A stretch of DNA of 49,625 bases, taken from positions 1 through 49,625 of the forward strand of contig CAMDZD010000014.1 of the NCBI GenBank assembly GCA_945910815.1. The letters run 5' to 3'. This document shows positions 26,358 through 36,252 of the stretch, piece after piece. Position 1 is the first letter of the stretch, and every line of letters starts with the position of its first letter. Position numbers and translations under genes: made by a program. Source of the DNA: an uncultured Clostridia bacterium. GTDB lineage: Bacteria; Bacillota; Clostridia; Oscillospirales; Ruminococcaceae. The notes below the pieces were generated by a model. It searched no databases. It saw only the letters and a program-made list of their open reading frames with translations, and was not told the origin of the DNA.

Positions 26358-26973
26358 TATTTTTATCCTCCTGCTGATTATCCTGACCAATCAGAACACG
26401 GATAGAATCCATATACTGATTTTTAAGCTTAACAAGCTTGCGGAGAACGGGTTCACCATTTTCGTCGAAATATCCTTCGGAGCTTATCGGCTTGCCATAT
26501 CTTACAATAATTTTACTTCTGAAATGAAGCTTTTCGCCCTCAAAGATAATTCCGACAGGAACTATATCCGTATGAGCTTTAGCAGCGACAAGAGCAGCAC
26601 CTGTTTTTCCTCTGCCGAGTTTTCCGTCCTTTGAACGTGTACCCTCGGGAAAAATAACAAGATTTCTTCCGCTTTCAATAGCCTTGACGGAATTTTCAAT
26701 AGCAGTTTCATCGCCTTTTCCTCTTGATACGGGAAAAGCTCCGAGCATTTTTATAAGTACCGCAAATGGCTTGAATCTGAAAAGCTCCTCTTTAGCCATA
26801 AATGAAAACTTTCTTTTAACACCGAGAACTATTAAAGGAGGGTCTGCATAGGTTCTGTGATTTGAAACATAGACACAGCCTTTTGACTTAGGGATATTTT
26901 CCTTGCCCTCAAATTTTATATTGTACCATAAAAAATATGCTATTCTCACAAGAAAAATTGCAACGTAGTACAT
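26350..26973 (-). CDS. plsC: 1-acyl-sn-glycerol-3-phosphate acyltransferase
   Basis: 207 aa from MYYVAIFLVRIAY; the start is set by AAAAAGGAG and it clears the end of cmk by 16 nt (an in-frame ATG at 27003 lies inside cmk). Converts lysophosphatidic acid to phosphatidic acid at the membrane. An N-terminal membrane segment, the catalytic NHRTYADP (HX4D) and FPEGTRSKDG are all present. Order cmk-plsC-ispH-S1 is typical of clostridia. Confidence 0.94.
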   Translation of the reverse strand: MYYVAIFLVRIAYFLWYNIKFEGKENIPKSKGCVYVSNHRTYADPPLIVLGVKRKFSFMAKEELFRFKPFAVLIKMLGAFPVSRGKGDETAIENSVKAIESGRNLVIFPEGTRSKDGKLGRGKTGAALVAAKAHTDIVPVGIIFEGEKLHFRSKIIVRYGKPISSEGYFDENGEPVLRKLVKLKNQYMDSIRVLIGQDNQQEDKNIE

Positions 26974-26989
26974 AATTATAACTCCTTTT

Positions 26990-27652
26990 TCAGATTTTGT
27001 CAAGTACTATCTGATAAATTTTCTGAACAGTGTCATCAAGTGACATCAAAGTTGAATCTACTTCAAAAGCGTCATCAGCTTTTTTAAGCGGAGCAACAGG
27101 TCTGCTCATATCATTTTTATCACGCTGAATTATTTCGGCAAGAAGTGTATTGTAATCGGGGCAGTCAGGTTTTCCCTGAAGTTCCCTGAATCTTCTTCTG
27201 GCTCTTTCTTCGGCGGAGGCAGTAAGATATATTTTTACATCAGCATTCGGAAGAACGACAGTTCCGATGTCTCTGCCGTCCATAATAACGCAGTTTTCGG
27301 AAGCAATTTTTTTCTGAAGTTCAAAAAGAAATTCCCTTACTTCCGGAATAGCGGAAGTTTCAGAAGCTACCATAGATACGGAATTTTGTCTTATATCATC
27401 CGAAACGTCCTTTCCGTTCAGGTATACTTTCTGTACGCCGTCAATGAATTTAAGTTCAATATGACATTCCGGAAGCTTTGCGATAAGCTCATTTTTATCA
27501 AGAGAGTTTTCCAGTCTGAAAAGTGCAACGGCACGGTATAAAGCTCCCGTATCAACATATATATATCCAAGCATTGCGGATACTTTTTTTGCAACTGTGC
27601 TTTTTCCCGCACCGGCAGGGCCGTCAATTGCGATATTTATAATTCTGTCCAT
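26990..27652 (-). CDS. cmk: Cytidylate kinase
   Basis: 220 aa. Phosphorylates CMP and dCMP. P-loop IDGPAGAGKST at residues 8-18, the VDTGALYRAVAL nucleoside-binding region, and MDGRDIGTVVLPNADVKIYLTAS with the late RARRRFREL lid. AAGGAGG before the ATG. Follows the HI0933-like gene after 18 nt. Confidence 0.96.
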   Translation of the reverse strand: MDRIINIAIDGPAGAGKSTVAKKVSAMLGYIYVDTGALYRAVALFRLENSLDKNELIAKLPECHIELKFIDGVQKVYLNGKDVSDDIRQNSVSMVASETSAIPEVREFLFELQKKIASENCVIMDGRDIGTVVLPNADVKIYLTASAEERARRRFRELQGKPDCPDYNTLLAEIIQRDKNDMSRPVAPLKKADDAFEVDSTLMSLDDTVQKIYQIVLDKI

Positions 27653-27670
27653 AAAAAAATCCTCCTTGAG

Positions 27671-28894
27671 TTACATATTTATTCCGGCACTGTAAGCCGT
27701 TGAAAAAGCAATCTGCAAGTTAAAACCTCCGGTGTATGCATCAACGTCAATAACTTCTCCGGCAAAGAAAAGTCCCGAAACGAGTCTTGACTCCATAGTT
27801 TTCGGATTAATTTCCCTTACCGGAATACCACCGCTTGTAATAATAGCCTCCTCAACAGGTCTGAAATTTTCAATATTAAAATTGAAATTCTTAATAAGTT
27901 CAGCGAATTTATGACGTTCTTCCTTGGTGATACTGTTTGCCTTTTTGTCAGCAGCTATTCCGGAAAGCCTTACAGCTACGGGAATCATCTTAGCCGGAAG
28001 AAGATTTCTTATTGCGTTAATAAAATCCCTGTTCTGATTTTCGGTGAAATCCCTCTGAATACGCTTATCGAGTTGCTGTTCGGATAAAGCAGGTTTCAAA
28101 TCAATTGAAATTCTGTATCTTCCTGACTGCATATCCCTTATATGAGAGCTTGCACTAAGCACAAGAGGCCCTGACATTCCGAAATGTGTGAAAAGCATTT
28201 CTCCCTGTTCCGAAAAGATACATTTTTCACGGTCAAAAAGCTTAAGATTTACATTGCGGAGGGATAATCCCATCATTTCGGAGCAGTATTTCTCACGTAT
28301 CACAAGCGGTACGAGTGAGGGATAAATATTAGTTACAGTATGCCCGAGTTCCTTAGCCATTCTGTAACCGTCACCCGTTGAACCTGTAAGAGGATATGAC
28401 TTTCCGCCCGTTGCAATCAGTACAGACTGTGCATTGTATTCCTTTCCCGATGATGTGATAACTCCTGTACATACATTATCATCAGTAATAATATGCTTGA
28501 CGGTTTCATGAATAATTTTCACACCGCATTTTTTCATTTCTTTTTCGAGAGCGTCGGCAATATCATTTGCATTGTCGCTTACAGGAAAAACCCTCCTTCC
28601 CCTTTCAGTTTTTAGAGGGACTCCGAGGGATTCAAAGAAATCCATAGTATCCTGCGGAGAAAATGCCGAAAATGCACTGTAAAGAAATCTCGGATTTACG
28701 GGAATATTATTCATAAGTTCATCATTTGTACAGTTATTTGTGAGATTGCACCTGCCTTTTCCGGTAATGCGGAGTTTTCTGCCGATTCGTTCATTTTTTT
28801 CAAAGAGAATAACTTTTCTTCCCATACGAGCCGATATGATTGAAGCAAATGCACCAGAAGCTCCTCCGCCTATTATAATAACCTCTGCCGTCAT
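27671..28894 (-). CDS. HI0933/YhiN family flavoprotein (NAD(P)/FAD-dependent oxidoreductase)
   Basis: 407 aa. N-terminal dinucleotide-binding motif IIIGGGASGAFASIISARMG and then GRKLRITGKGRCNLTN, the family signature; C-terminal GLFFAGEVIDVDAYTGGFNLQIAFSTAYSAG closes the FAD site (GLFFAGEVIDV and GGFNLQIAFSTAY). The substrate is generally unknown; the gut relative BaiN has been linked to bile acid dehydroxylation, which cannot be inferred here. Starts with ATG overlapping the DUF3006 stop (ATGA), so translation is coupled. Confidence 0.9.
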   Translation of the reverse strand: MTAEVIIIGGGASGAFASIISARMGRKVILFEKNERIGRKLRITGKGRCNLTNNCTNDELMNNIPVNPRFLYSAFSAFSPQDTMDFFESLGVPLKTERGRRVFPVSDNANDIADALEKEMKKCGVKIIHETVKHIITDDNVCTGVITSSGKEYNAQSVLIATGGKSYPLTGSTGDGYRMAKELGHTVTNIYPSLVPLVIREKYCSEMMGLSLRNVNLKLFDREKCIFSEQGEMLFTHFGMSGPLVLSASSHIRDMQSGRYRISIDLKPALSEQQLDKRIQRDFTENQNRDFINAIRNLLPAKMIPVAVRLSGIAADKKANSITKEERHKFAELIKNFNFNIENFRPVEEAIITSGGIPVREINPKTMESRLVSGLFFAGEVIDVDAYTGGFNLQIAFSTAYSAGINM

Positions 28895-29109
28895 TGTTTA
28901 CCGCCTTTCATGAGCTTATTTCTCAAAGCAATCATTTTTTCACGTCTTTGCTGTGTAGTATTGTAATCTTTGATATAGCCGTTTTCTGTTTCGATAATAA
29001 CATCGCCCTCACGAATATCATCGGCAAGACAGGATTTTTCAACATCAATCATTCCGGAATCAGTTTCCAGAACAGCATAATCCCCCTCAAATCTGTCAAC
29101 AACAATCAT
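28891..29109 (-). CDS. DUF3006 domain small protein
   Basis: 72 aa, DUF3006 pattern: VDRFEGDYAVLETDSGMIDV, then DIREGDVI. Probably a small beta-barrel. It is often found beside a metallo-beta-lactamase-fold hydrolase, as here (7 nt downstream of it), and overlaps the next gene by 4 nt (ATGA). Confidence 0.8.
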   Translation of the reverse strand: MIVVDRFEGDYAVLETDSGMIDVEKSCLADDIREGDVIIETENGYIKDYNTTQQRREKMIALRNKLMKGGKQ

Positions 29110-29116
29110 AGATTTT

Positions 29117-30070
29117 TCACTGCCTTTCGGTTCTGAAATTTATGGCTTTACCGTCGGATTCGGCAACAATACTTCCGTTAAGGTCTGTACGGAAAATATT
29201 TTCCTCCGGAACGTATTTTTTTATACGTTCCATAGCGTCATCATTGGGGTGATTGTATGAATTTCCCTCACCGCACATTATAACAGCATATTCCGGTTTT
29301 ATTACATCAAGAAATTCTTCCGATGATGAAGTTGAACTTCCGTGATGACCTGCCTTGTAAACGTCAATATCCTTAAGTAAACCGTTGTTAATCATTTCTT
29401 CTTCGGCAGATGCCTCCGCATCACCCGTAAATATAAAACTGTTTTCTCCATGAGTTAAAATTATTCCTATTGAATAATTATTTGTATTGCTGTATTCTTT
29501 ATTATTAGGAGCAATTACAACAGCCTCTGCACTTCCTATCTGAATTTTGTCGCCGACTGCGGGATTTTTTATCTCAATATTTTTATTTTCAAGAGATAAA
29601 AGAAGTTTTTCAAAATATTTCGTAGTCGGAATATCATCATCGGGCAGATACGGCATATAGAAATCTGATACTTCAAAATTATCAACAATTGTACTCATAC
29701 CGCCCATATGGTCTGAATGTGGGTGAGTACCTACAAGATAATCTATTTTTGAGATATTATGTGCCTGAAGATATGCCGTAACCTCATCGGACTGACTGCT
29801 TTCACCGCAGTCTATAAGCATATTCTGCCCTTCTGATTCTATAAGAATACAATCACCCTGTTTTACATCTATGTAATGAACTTCAAGACTTCCCAGCGAA
29901 CCAGAGGAATTATTTTCGCCTTTATTAAATTCATCAGCAAATATACTTAATATAAGTATGATTATAACAGCCATTGCCGAATAGCAAACTGTTTTCATTT
30001 TTGATGGTTTTTCTTTGCCTTTTGCTTTGGATTTCGGCTGTGATTTGCTTTTCTTTGATTTTTCTGCCAT
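29117..30070 (-). CDS. Membrane-anchored MBL-fold hydrolase (ComEC C-terminal-like)
   Basis: 317 aa: a Lys/Ser-rich cytoplasmic tail (1-25), one membrane segment (about 28-45) and an extracellular metallo-beta-lactamase fold with [12 protein letters not shown] (HxHxDH), FTGDA and [13 protein letters not shown]. It resembles the MBL domain of ComEC, which degrades one DNA strand during uptake, but there is no competence membrane domain. I chose the ATG at 30070 because AAGGAAAGGTGA is correctly spaced; the alternative ATG at 29998 fits an ATGA overlap with ygiQ but has no ribosome site. With 30070 it overlaps ygiQ by 76 nt in another frame. Confidence 0.85.
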   Translation of the reverse strand: MAEKSKKSKSQPKSKAKGKEKPSKMKTVCYSAMAVIIILILSIFADEFNKGENNSSGSLGSLEVHYIDVKQGDCILIESEGQNMLIDCGESSQSDEVTAYLQAHNISKIDYLVGTHPHSDHMGGMSTIVDNFEVSDFYMPYLPDDDIPTTKYFEKLLLSLENKNIEIKNPAVGDKIQIGSAEAVVIAPNNKEYSNTNNYSIGIILTHGENSFIFTGDAEASAEEEMINNGLLKDIDVYKAGHHGSSTSSSEEFLDVIKPEYAVIMCGEGNSYNHPNDDAMERIKKYVPEENIFRTDLNGSIVAESDGKAINFRTERQ

Positions 30071-31878
30071 TCTGAATCACCTTTCCTTGAATTTGCTCCG
30101 GAATTTTCCGGAATCAGTATGCCTATAAGGTCACGTCTGCCCGCCTTTAAAAGAGCCTTTCTGACAATTTCCCTGTTCTGTGGTTTGAAGTACTGGAGCA
30201 AAGCTCTCTGCATAGCCTTTTCCTCGGGAGTTTTCGGAACATATACTTTTTCCATAGTGTAAGGGTCGATACCCGTATAGAACATACAAGTTGAAATAGT
30301 TCCGGGTGTGGGGTAGAAATCCTGAACCTGTTCGGGACGTATTTTATTGTCACGCAGGAATAAAGCAAGCTCAACGGCTTCTTTAAGAGTACTTCCGGGG
30401 TGAGATGACATAAGATAAGGAACGAGATACTGTTCTTTGCCGATACTCTTTGTAATTTCGTAGAATCTTTTCTGAAAAGCCTTGTATGCCTCTATATGAG
30501 GTTTACCCATTTTATCGAGTACAACGGCGGAACAGTGTTCCGGAGCAACTTTAAGCTGACCGCTTACATGATACTTAATAAGTTCACGCATAAATTCATC
30601 ATTTTTATCCTGCATAAGATAGTCATATCGTATTCCCGAACGGATAAACACACGTTTTACTCCTTTAATTTTTCTTAACTTGCGGAGCATTGCAAGATAT
30701 TCGGAATGGTCAACTTTAAGAGCCTTACAGGGTTCGGGTGCAAGACACTTTTTCCCTTTGCATAATCCTGATTTAAGCTGTTTTTCGCATGAAGGATTTC
30801 TGAAATTTGCAGTAGGTCCTCCGACATCGTGAATATACCCTTTAAAATCAGACATATGCGTAAGCTTTTCCGCCTCCTCAAGTACGGATTTTTCACTTCT
30901 GCAAGTAATTTTTCTTCCCTGATGTAAAGCTATCGAACAGAAATTGCAGTATCCGAAACAGCCTCTGTTGTGAGTAATCGAAAATTTTACTTCTTCAATT
31001 CCGGGTACTCCTCCGAGTTTCTCATAAGAGGGGTGATAATTACGCATATATGGCAAATCATATATTTTATCCAGTTCCTCCTGAGTGAGACTGTATGCCG
31101 GAGGATTCTGTACAAGCATAAGCTTTCCGTGTCGCTGAATAACAGTTTTACCATATATTTCGTCCTGCTGGTCGTACTGAATACGTGTAGCCCTTGCATA
31201 AGCCTCTTTATTCTCTGATACCTGCTCAAAGCTCGGACATTCCGCACACCCTATCGGAGTACTGACAGGTTCAGTCAGATAACATGTACCTCTTATATCA
31301 TGAATATTATGTATATCTTCACCGTCCGCAAGTCTCTTTGAAAGTTCGGCAATCTGATGTTCGCCCATACCGTACATAAGCAAATCCGCACCGCTTTCAA
31401 TCAAGACAGACGGTTTGACTTTATCGTCCCAGTAATCATAATGTGCAAATCTACGCAAAGACGCTTCAAGACCGCCTATTGCAATAGGAACATCTCCGAA
31501 AATCTCACGTATTTTACGGCAGTAAACTGTTACAGCACGGTCGGGACGCTTTCCGGCAACACCTCCTGCTGTATAGGCATCATCGGAACGCTTTTTCTTT
31601 GCGGAAGTATAATGTGCAACCATTGAATCTATATTTCCTGCCGTAACTAAAAAAGCAAGCTTAGGCAATCCGAATCTTTTAAAATCCTTATCGGATTTCC
31701 AGTCAGGCTGTGAAATTATTCCGACAGTAAAGCCGAGTGATTCCAGAAGTCTTGATATAATAGCAACACCGAAACTCGGGTGGTCAACGTATGCGTCACC
31801 GGTAACATATATAAAATCGAACTGTTCTATATTAAGTTCATGCATTTCCTCAACGGTAACGGGTAAAAATCCATTCAT
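29995..31878 (-). CDS. YgiQ family radical SAM protein
   Basis: 627 aa, UPF0313/YgiQ. N-terminal B12-binding-like region ([28 protein letters not shown]), central radical SAM motif CFGYCNFCS (CxxxCxxC), DVGGPTANF, and the C-terminal [13 protein letters not shown]. The biochemical role is unknown. The last 30 or so residues are Lys/Arg/Asn-rich and are encoded in the stretch that overlaps the next gene out of frame; they are probably a non-conserved tail. Preceded by the intergenic repeat copy B. Confidence 0.92.
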   Translation of the reverse strand: MNGFLPVTVEEMHELNIEQFDFIYVTGDAYVDHPSFGVAIISRLLESLGFTVGIISQPDWKSDKDFKRFGLPKLAFLVTAGNIDSMVAHYTSAKKKRSDDAYTAGGVAGKRPDRAVTVYCRKIREIFGDVPIAIGGLEASLRRFAHYDYWDDKVKPSVLIESGADLLMYGMGEHQIAELSKRLADGEDIHNIHDIRGTCYLTEPVSTPIGCAECPSFEQVSENKEAYARATRIQYDQQDEIYGKTVIQRHGKLMLVQNPPAYSLTQEELDKIYDLPYMRNYHPSYEKLGGVPGIEEVKFSITHNRGCFGYCNFCSIALHQGRKITCRSEKSVLEEAEKLTHMSDFKGYIHDVGGPTANFRNPSCEKQLKSGLCKGKKCLAPEPCKALKVDHSEYLAMLRKLRKIKGVKRVFIRSGIRYDYLMQDKNDEFMRELIKYHVSGQLKVAPEHCSAVVLDKMGKPHIEAYKAFQKRFYEITKSIGKEQYLVPYLMSSHPGSTLKEAVELALFLRDNKIRPEQVQDFYPTPGTISTCMFYTGIDPYTMEKVYVPKTPEEKAMQRALLQYFKPQNREIVRKALLKAGRRDLIGILIPENSGANSRKGDSEWQKNQRKANHSRNPKQKAKKNHQK

Positions 31879-31893
31879 AAAAAATACTCCAGT

Positions 31894-31967
31894 AAAAAAA
31901 GTTTTCGGTCAAGCCTTTTTCGAAAGGCTTGCGGGGGAGGTTACGGAGGGGGCGGAGTCCCCTCCGG
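31894..31967. repeat. Interspersed intergenic repeat, copy B
   Basis: Second copy of the element at 24307-24369, same orientation, differing in one base within the first hairpin (TTTTTCGAAAGG) and carrying a longer G/C-rich second hairpin (CGGAGGGGGCGGAGTCCCCTCCG). It fills the gap between the ftsK stop and ygiQ start and may end ftsK transcription. Confidence 0.85.
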
Positions 31968-31977
31968 TTAACTCCGG

Positions 31978-34407
31978 CTAAAGTTTTCTTGCACGTCTTT
32001 CATCGAACTGCAGTTTTGACATAAGAACCTTTCGGGGCTTAGCACCTTCACTTGCACCTATAACACCCATTTCCTCAAGTTCGTCCATAATTCTCGCAGC
32101 ACGGGCATATCCTAATTTTAATTTACGCTGTAACATCGATGTTGAAAGCTGACCGTTTTCAACAGCTACCGCAATAGCCTGTTCGATTATATCCTCATCA
32201 GTAGCATTTCCCTGTGAATTGTCAAAACTATCCTTTTCCTTGACAGCAGGCACAAAATCATCGACTGCCTTAATAATGCTGTTATCGTATTCTTCGGAAA
32301 GCTGTGATTTTACAAATTCAACGGTTCTTTCAATATCCTTTGAAGATGCAAAACACCCCTGAACTCTTACGGGCTTTGATGCTCCGATAGGATAATAAAG
32401 CATATCACCATTACCAAGTAGCTTGTCAGCTCCTGCCATATCAATAATAGTACGTGAATCGACCTGTGACTTTACCGAAAGTGCAATACGGCTCGGAATA
32501 TTAGCTTTGATAAGACCGGTAATTACATCAGTAGTAGGTCTCTGGGTAGCTATAACAAGATGTATTCCGGAAGCACGTCCCATCTGTGCAAGACGGCATA
32601 TATAATCCTCGACTTCCTTTCCGGCAACAAGCATAAGGTCGGCAAGCTCATCGATAAATATAACAATCTGCGGAATTTTCTGAAGTATCTCATCATTTTC
32701 CGCAATATCGTTGAAAGATTTAAGGTCATTTGCACCGTTATCGGCAAAAAGCTTGTAACGTCTAATCATTTCATTGACTGCCCAGTTCAATGCACCTGCT
32801 GATTTTTTCGGGTCAGTAACAACAGGAATAAGCAACTGCGGTATACCCTCAAACGCTTTAAATTCAACTATTTTCGGGTCAATAAGAATAATTCTCACTT
32901 CATCTGGTGTTGAATTGTAAAGAATACTCATAATTATGGAACGTGTACAGACTGATTTTCCCGAACCGGTAGTTCCCGCAATAATTACATGGGGCATTTT
33001 TGCGATGTCACCGAGAATAATATTTCCTGCTATATCCTTTCCGACCGCAAAAGTAAGCTTGCTGTTTGAATTTCTGAATTCCTTTGAGGAAAGAATTTCC
33101 CTTATTGAAACGGTATCCTTAGTAGTATTGGGGACTTCGATTCCTATGCAAGCCTTTCCGGGTACGGGAGCTTCAATTCTTACACCCTGTGCAGCGAGAT
33201 AAAGTGAAATATCATCTTCAAGGCTCTTTATCCTTGAAACTTTTATGCCTGCTCCGGGCTGAATTTCGTATCTTGTTATGGAAGGTCCTCTGTATATATC
33301 GCTTATTTTAACGACAACTCCGAAACTTTCAAGCGTATTGACAATAATTTCTGCCTTTTCACGCATTTCAGCTTCAGCGGATTCGGCATTTGCCGATGAA
33401 TCCACAACAGTAAGGAGGTCAAGGGGCGGAAGCGTATAACTTTTGGTTTCTTCTTGCGGAATAAGAATATTTTCTTCTTCATCGCTGAATAAATCAAGCT
33501 GAACCGGTTTAGGCTCAGCAGCACGGCTTATAAGCTCATCAAGGGAATTATTTTCCTCTGCTGAAACGTTTTCCGCAACTTCTTCAGTAACATTTTCGGA
33601 TTCTGTAATATCTTCCGGCTGAACATCAATAAAATCCGGAATAACAATATCCTCATCATTTTCGGGAGCTGATTTTTTTCTTTTAGCTTTTTTGGGTTTA
33701 TCTTCAATAAGCTGTGTTTTTTCTTCTTCCTGAGGAATATTTTCATTAAACTGTTCATCATCATCATCATCGGATTCAGAGGAATATAAGTCATTTTCCC
33801 AGTTACCCTTTAATTCTGAACTGATATTCACAAGAGCCTTGAAAGGCTTTGTAATATATTCAAAAAGCTGATAAAGGCTTATATCCGCAAGCATTACCGC
33901 AAATACGCATGCTATAAGTGCAGCAATTATTCTCGCACCGGTAACGCCAAAACATTTAAGAAGTATTCCCGCAAAGACAATACTTGCAACTCCACCGCCC
34001 CTTAATTTTTTTCCACCGCTGTAAAGTGAATTTATTACTTCAGAAAAACTGTCGCCTTTAAAATCGCCTATAAAGTAAAGCTGTATTACTGAACTGAAAA
34101 GAACTATCAGACCTATTCCCCAGAGAACCTGTTTTGCAACCTGTTCGGATTTCTTTTCATTCTTGTCAATAACAAGAGCTATATATATAAACAGAACAGG
34201 AACAGCTATAACGGAAACTCCGAATATACCGGTCAGAACGTTGTGCATAGCTCTCCAGCCGGCAGTACCCTTAACAAGAATAAGCAGAGCCGAAAGTATT
34301 CCGAGAGCAAAAAGAATAACAGAATTTAAATGATTTCCGCCGTTTTTTTCGGGAGCAGTCTTTTCCTTTTCGGAATCCTGCGACTCCTTTTTTTTCCTTT
34401 CACCCAT
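31978..34407 (-). CDS. ftsK: DNA translocase FtsK/SpoIIIE
   Basis: 809 aa. Four N-terminal membrane segments (about 25-190), an acidic low-complexity linker with many Asp/Glu (about 200-330), the motor with Walker A GTTGSGKSV (about 477-485) and Walker B VIFIDELADLM, and the C-terminal gamma winged helix (LSTSMLQRKLKLGYARAARI) that reads chromosome polarity sequences. Moves DNA at the division or spore septum. The tepA-uppP-ftsK order resembles tepA next to spoIIIE in Bacillus. Confidence 0.96.
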   Translation of the reverse strand: MGERKKKESQDSEKEKTAPEKNGGNHLNSVILFALGILSALLILVKGTAGWRAMHNVLTGIFGVSVIAVPVLFIYIALVIDKNEKKSEQVAKQVLWGIGLIVLFSSVIQLYFIGDFKGDSFSEVINSLYSGGKKLRGGGVASIVFAGILLKCFGVTGARIIAALIACVFAVMLADISLYQLFEYITKPFKALVNISSELKGNWENDLYSSESDDDDDEQFNENIPQEEEKTQLIEDKPKKAKRKKSAPENDEDIVIPDFIDVQPEDITESENVTEEVAENVSAEENNSLDELISRAAEPKPVQLDLFSDEEENILIPQEETKSYTLPPLDLLTVVDSSANAESAEAEMREKAEIIVNTLESFGVVVKISDIYRGPSITRYEIQPGAGIKVSRIKSLEDDISLYLAAQGVRIEAPVPGKACIGIEVPNTTKDTVSIREILSSKEFRNSNSKLTFAVGKDIAGNIILGDIAKMPHVIIAGTTGSGKSVCTRSIIMSILYNSTPDEVRIILIDPKIVEFKAFEGIPQLLIPVVTDPKKSAGALNWAVNEMIRRYKLFADNGANDLKSFNDIAENDEILQKIPQIVIFIDELADLMLVAGKEVEDYICRLAQMGRASGIHLVIATQRPTTDVITGLIKANIPSRIALSVKSQVDSRTIIDMAGADKLLGNGDMLYYPIGASKPVRVQGCFASSKDIERTVEFVKSQLSEEYDNSIIKAVDDFVPAVKEKDSFDNSQGNATDEDIIEQAIAVAVENGQLSTSMLQRKLKLGYARAARIMDELEEMGVIGASEGAKPRKVLMSKLQFDERRARKL

Positions 34408-34437
34408 TTTGAAACCCTTTCTATGTAATATAATATA

Positions 34438-35283
34438 TTATACAAACCTGCTGACAGTCTCATAGCCTATAATTCCGAGACCGAGAATAAGTGTATATAT
34501 TGAAAAAATAGTGAACTTATCGGATTTTACAATCCAGTTTACCATTTTTATTGCACATACTCCGACAACAGCAGAAACTACAAAACCGACTGCATAAACG
34601 GCTAAATTTCCCATAGGTTCGGAAGCTTCAAGAGCGTCCTTGACCTCAAGCAGACAGCCTGCAAGAATTGTAGGTATTCCGAGGATAAATGAATATCTCA
34701 CAGCCATTTCCCTTGAAAATCCGCAGAAAAGACCGCTTGAAATTGTCGAGCCGGAACGTGATACCCCCGGGAAAAGTGCTATTGCCTGAAACAGTCCGAC
34801 AGTAAGGGCATTTTTTACAGTAATATCGCCCTCTGTCTTTTTGCCCTTTGTACATCTGTCGGAAAGAAAGAGTATAATTGAAGTATATATAAACAGAAAG
34901 CCGAGAACTATCATATAAGTTTCCGATACTTTTTCAATGACATCTTTCAAAGGTATGAACGGCACAAGCACAAGGCAGGAAACTATAAGCATAACAATCA
35001 TACGTCTTTCGGGATTCATTTCTGTTCTGAAAAGCTTTCCCTTGAATAAGTCTCCGAACATTGAAAAAAATTCCTTTATCAATGCCCAGATTTCCGTTCT
35101 GAAAGCAAGAACTATTGCAAGAAGTGTTCCGAGATGAAGTATTGCCGAGAAAAAAAGTCCGGAACTGTCCTCTGATTTACCGAAATAGTGCTGATAAAGT
35201 GCAAGGTGTCCGGAACTTGATACCGGCAGGAACTCCGTAAGCCCCTGAATAATGCCCTGAATAACTGCGTCCAAAAATTCCAT
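34438..35283 (-). CDS. uppP: Undecaprenyl-diphosphatase
   Basis: 281 aa, BacA-type membrane enzyme that recycles the undecaprenyl carrier of peptidoglycan synthesis. Hallmarks: GLTEFLPVSSSGHLAL near the N-terminus, and FPGVSRSGSTI around residue 165, with about eight membrane segments. 30 nt before ftsK on the same strand. Confidence 0.96.
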   Translation of the reverse strand: MEFLDAVIQGIIQGLTEFLPVSSSGHLALYQHYFGKSEDSSGLFFSAILHLGTLLAIVLAFRTEIWALIKEFFSMFGDLFKGKLFRTEMNPERRMIVMLIVSCLVLVPFIPLKDVIEKVSETYMIVLGFLFIYTSIILFLSDRCTKGKKTEGDITVKNALTVGLFQAIALFPGVSRSGSTISSGLFCGFSREMAVRYSFILGIPTILAGCLLEVKDALEASEPMGNLAVYAVGFVVSAVVGVCAIKMVNWIVKSDKFTIFSIYTLILGLGIIGYETVSRFV

Positions 35284-35310
35284 AATAAACCTCCGTAAAA
35301 AAATAGATTA

Positions 35311-36066
35311 CTAATCAGGATAACGCTTTTCAGAATTTTCAATCATTTCATAAAGGCACTCAACAGCATCGCTTAATCCGCCGAGTCTGTCTATAAGACC
35401 GATTTCAACGGCATCTTTTCCCTCAACAACACTTCCGATATCCATAACAAGTTCCTTTGTATTCATAAGGAGCTTTCTGAAAGTCTTTTCAGATATATGG
35501 CTGTTTGAAATCACAAAATTAACTATTCTGTCCTGCATTTTTTCAAAATATGAAAGTGTCTGCGGAACTCCGAGAACAGTTCCGTTCATTCTCACGGGGT
35601 GAATAGTCATAGACGCTGACGGAACTATAAAGGAACATTTCGCACTGACCGCAAGCGGTACTCCTATTGAATGACCTCCGCCCACGACAAGCGATACAGT
35701 AGGTGTTTTCATACCTGCAATAAGCTCCGCAATAGCAAGACCTGCTTCGACATCACCGCCTACTGTATTCAGTATAATTATAAGTCCCTCAATGCTCCTG
35801 TCCTGTTCTATTGCGACAAGTGCAGGAATAACATGTTCATACTTTGTAGTCTTATTCTGTGAAGAAAGAACATAATGCCCTTCAACCTGACCTATTATAT
35901 TAAGGCAGTGTATAAGATGCTTTGCATTCTGAGAAATAACCTCGCCCATTTTTTCGATAAGCTCCGCCTCATCGTTACGCTGTCCGGCTTTGCTCTGTGA
36001 ATCGTCATTATTCTGATTTTCATCGGGCATAGTAAAAAAATCCTGATTATCCTGATTTGATTTCAT
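35311..36066 (-). CDS. tepA: ClpP-class serine protease, TepA-like
   Basis: 251 aa. ClpP/crotonase fold: [17 protein letters not shown], the nucleophile Ser in [13 protein letters not shown] and the His in [10 protein letters not shown]. Bacillus TepA (YmfB) helps protein export and shares this gene neighbourhood with spoIIIE. A Gln/Asn/Asp-rich N-terminus precedes the fold. I chose the ATG at 36066 because GGAGAT lies 6 nt before it; the longer frame to 36168 would start in the promoter region. Confidence 0.88.
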   Translation of the reverse strand: MKSNQDNQDFFTMPDENQNNDDSQSKAGQRNDEAELIEKMGEVISQNAKHLIHCLNIIGQVEGHYVLSSQNKTTKYEHVIPALVAIEQDRSIEGLIIILNTVGGDVEAGLAIAELIAGMKTPTVSLVVGGGHSIGVPLAVSAKCSFIVPSASMTIHPVRMNGTVLGVPQTLSYFEKMQDRIVNFVISNSHISEKTFRKLLMNTKELVMDIGSVVEGKDAVEIGLIDRLGGLSDAVECLYEMIENSEKRYPD

Positions 36067-36139
36067 ATATATCTCCGTTTCTGAATAATATTTTCTTTCA
36101 GAATTAATTATGCGGAAAAACAGATGATATATACATTTT

Positions 36140-36168
36140 ATTATAAACTTTTTTTTTCTTAAAGTCAA
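36140..36168 (-). promoter_or_regulatory. Promoter of tepA-uppP-ftsK
   Basis: Minus strand TTGACT (36163-36168), 17-nt spacer, TATAAT (36140-36145), back to back with the promoter at 36191-36219. Confidence 0.85.
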
Positions 36169-36190
36169 TAAAAATTATCGGGATTTTTTG

Positions 36191-36219
36191 TGGACAAAAC
36201 AAATTTTACATGCTATAAT
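36191..36219 (+). promoter_or_regulatory. Promoter of the cohesin-dockerin gene
   Basis: TGGACA (36191-36196), 17-nt spacer, TATAAT (36214-36219) with TGC before the -10. The two divergent -35 boxes are 22 bp apart. Confidence 0.8.
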
Positions 36220-36252
36220 TAAAGAAGTAAAATAATCGGAGGTTTGTTTTTT

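Noticed and set aside
28891..30070. Competence DNA-uptake locus based on the ComEC-like hydrolase
   Set aside because: Only the MBL domain is present, with one membrane anchor; no ComEC channel, ComEA or ComF gene lies nearby.
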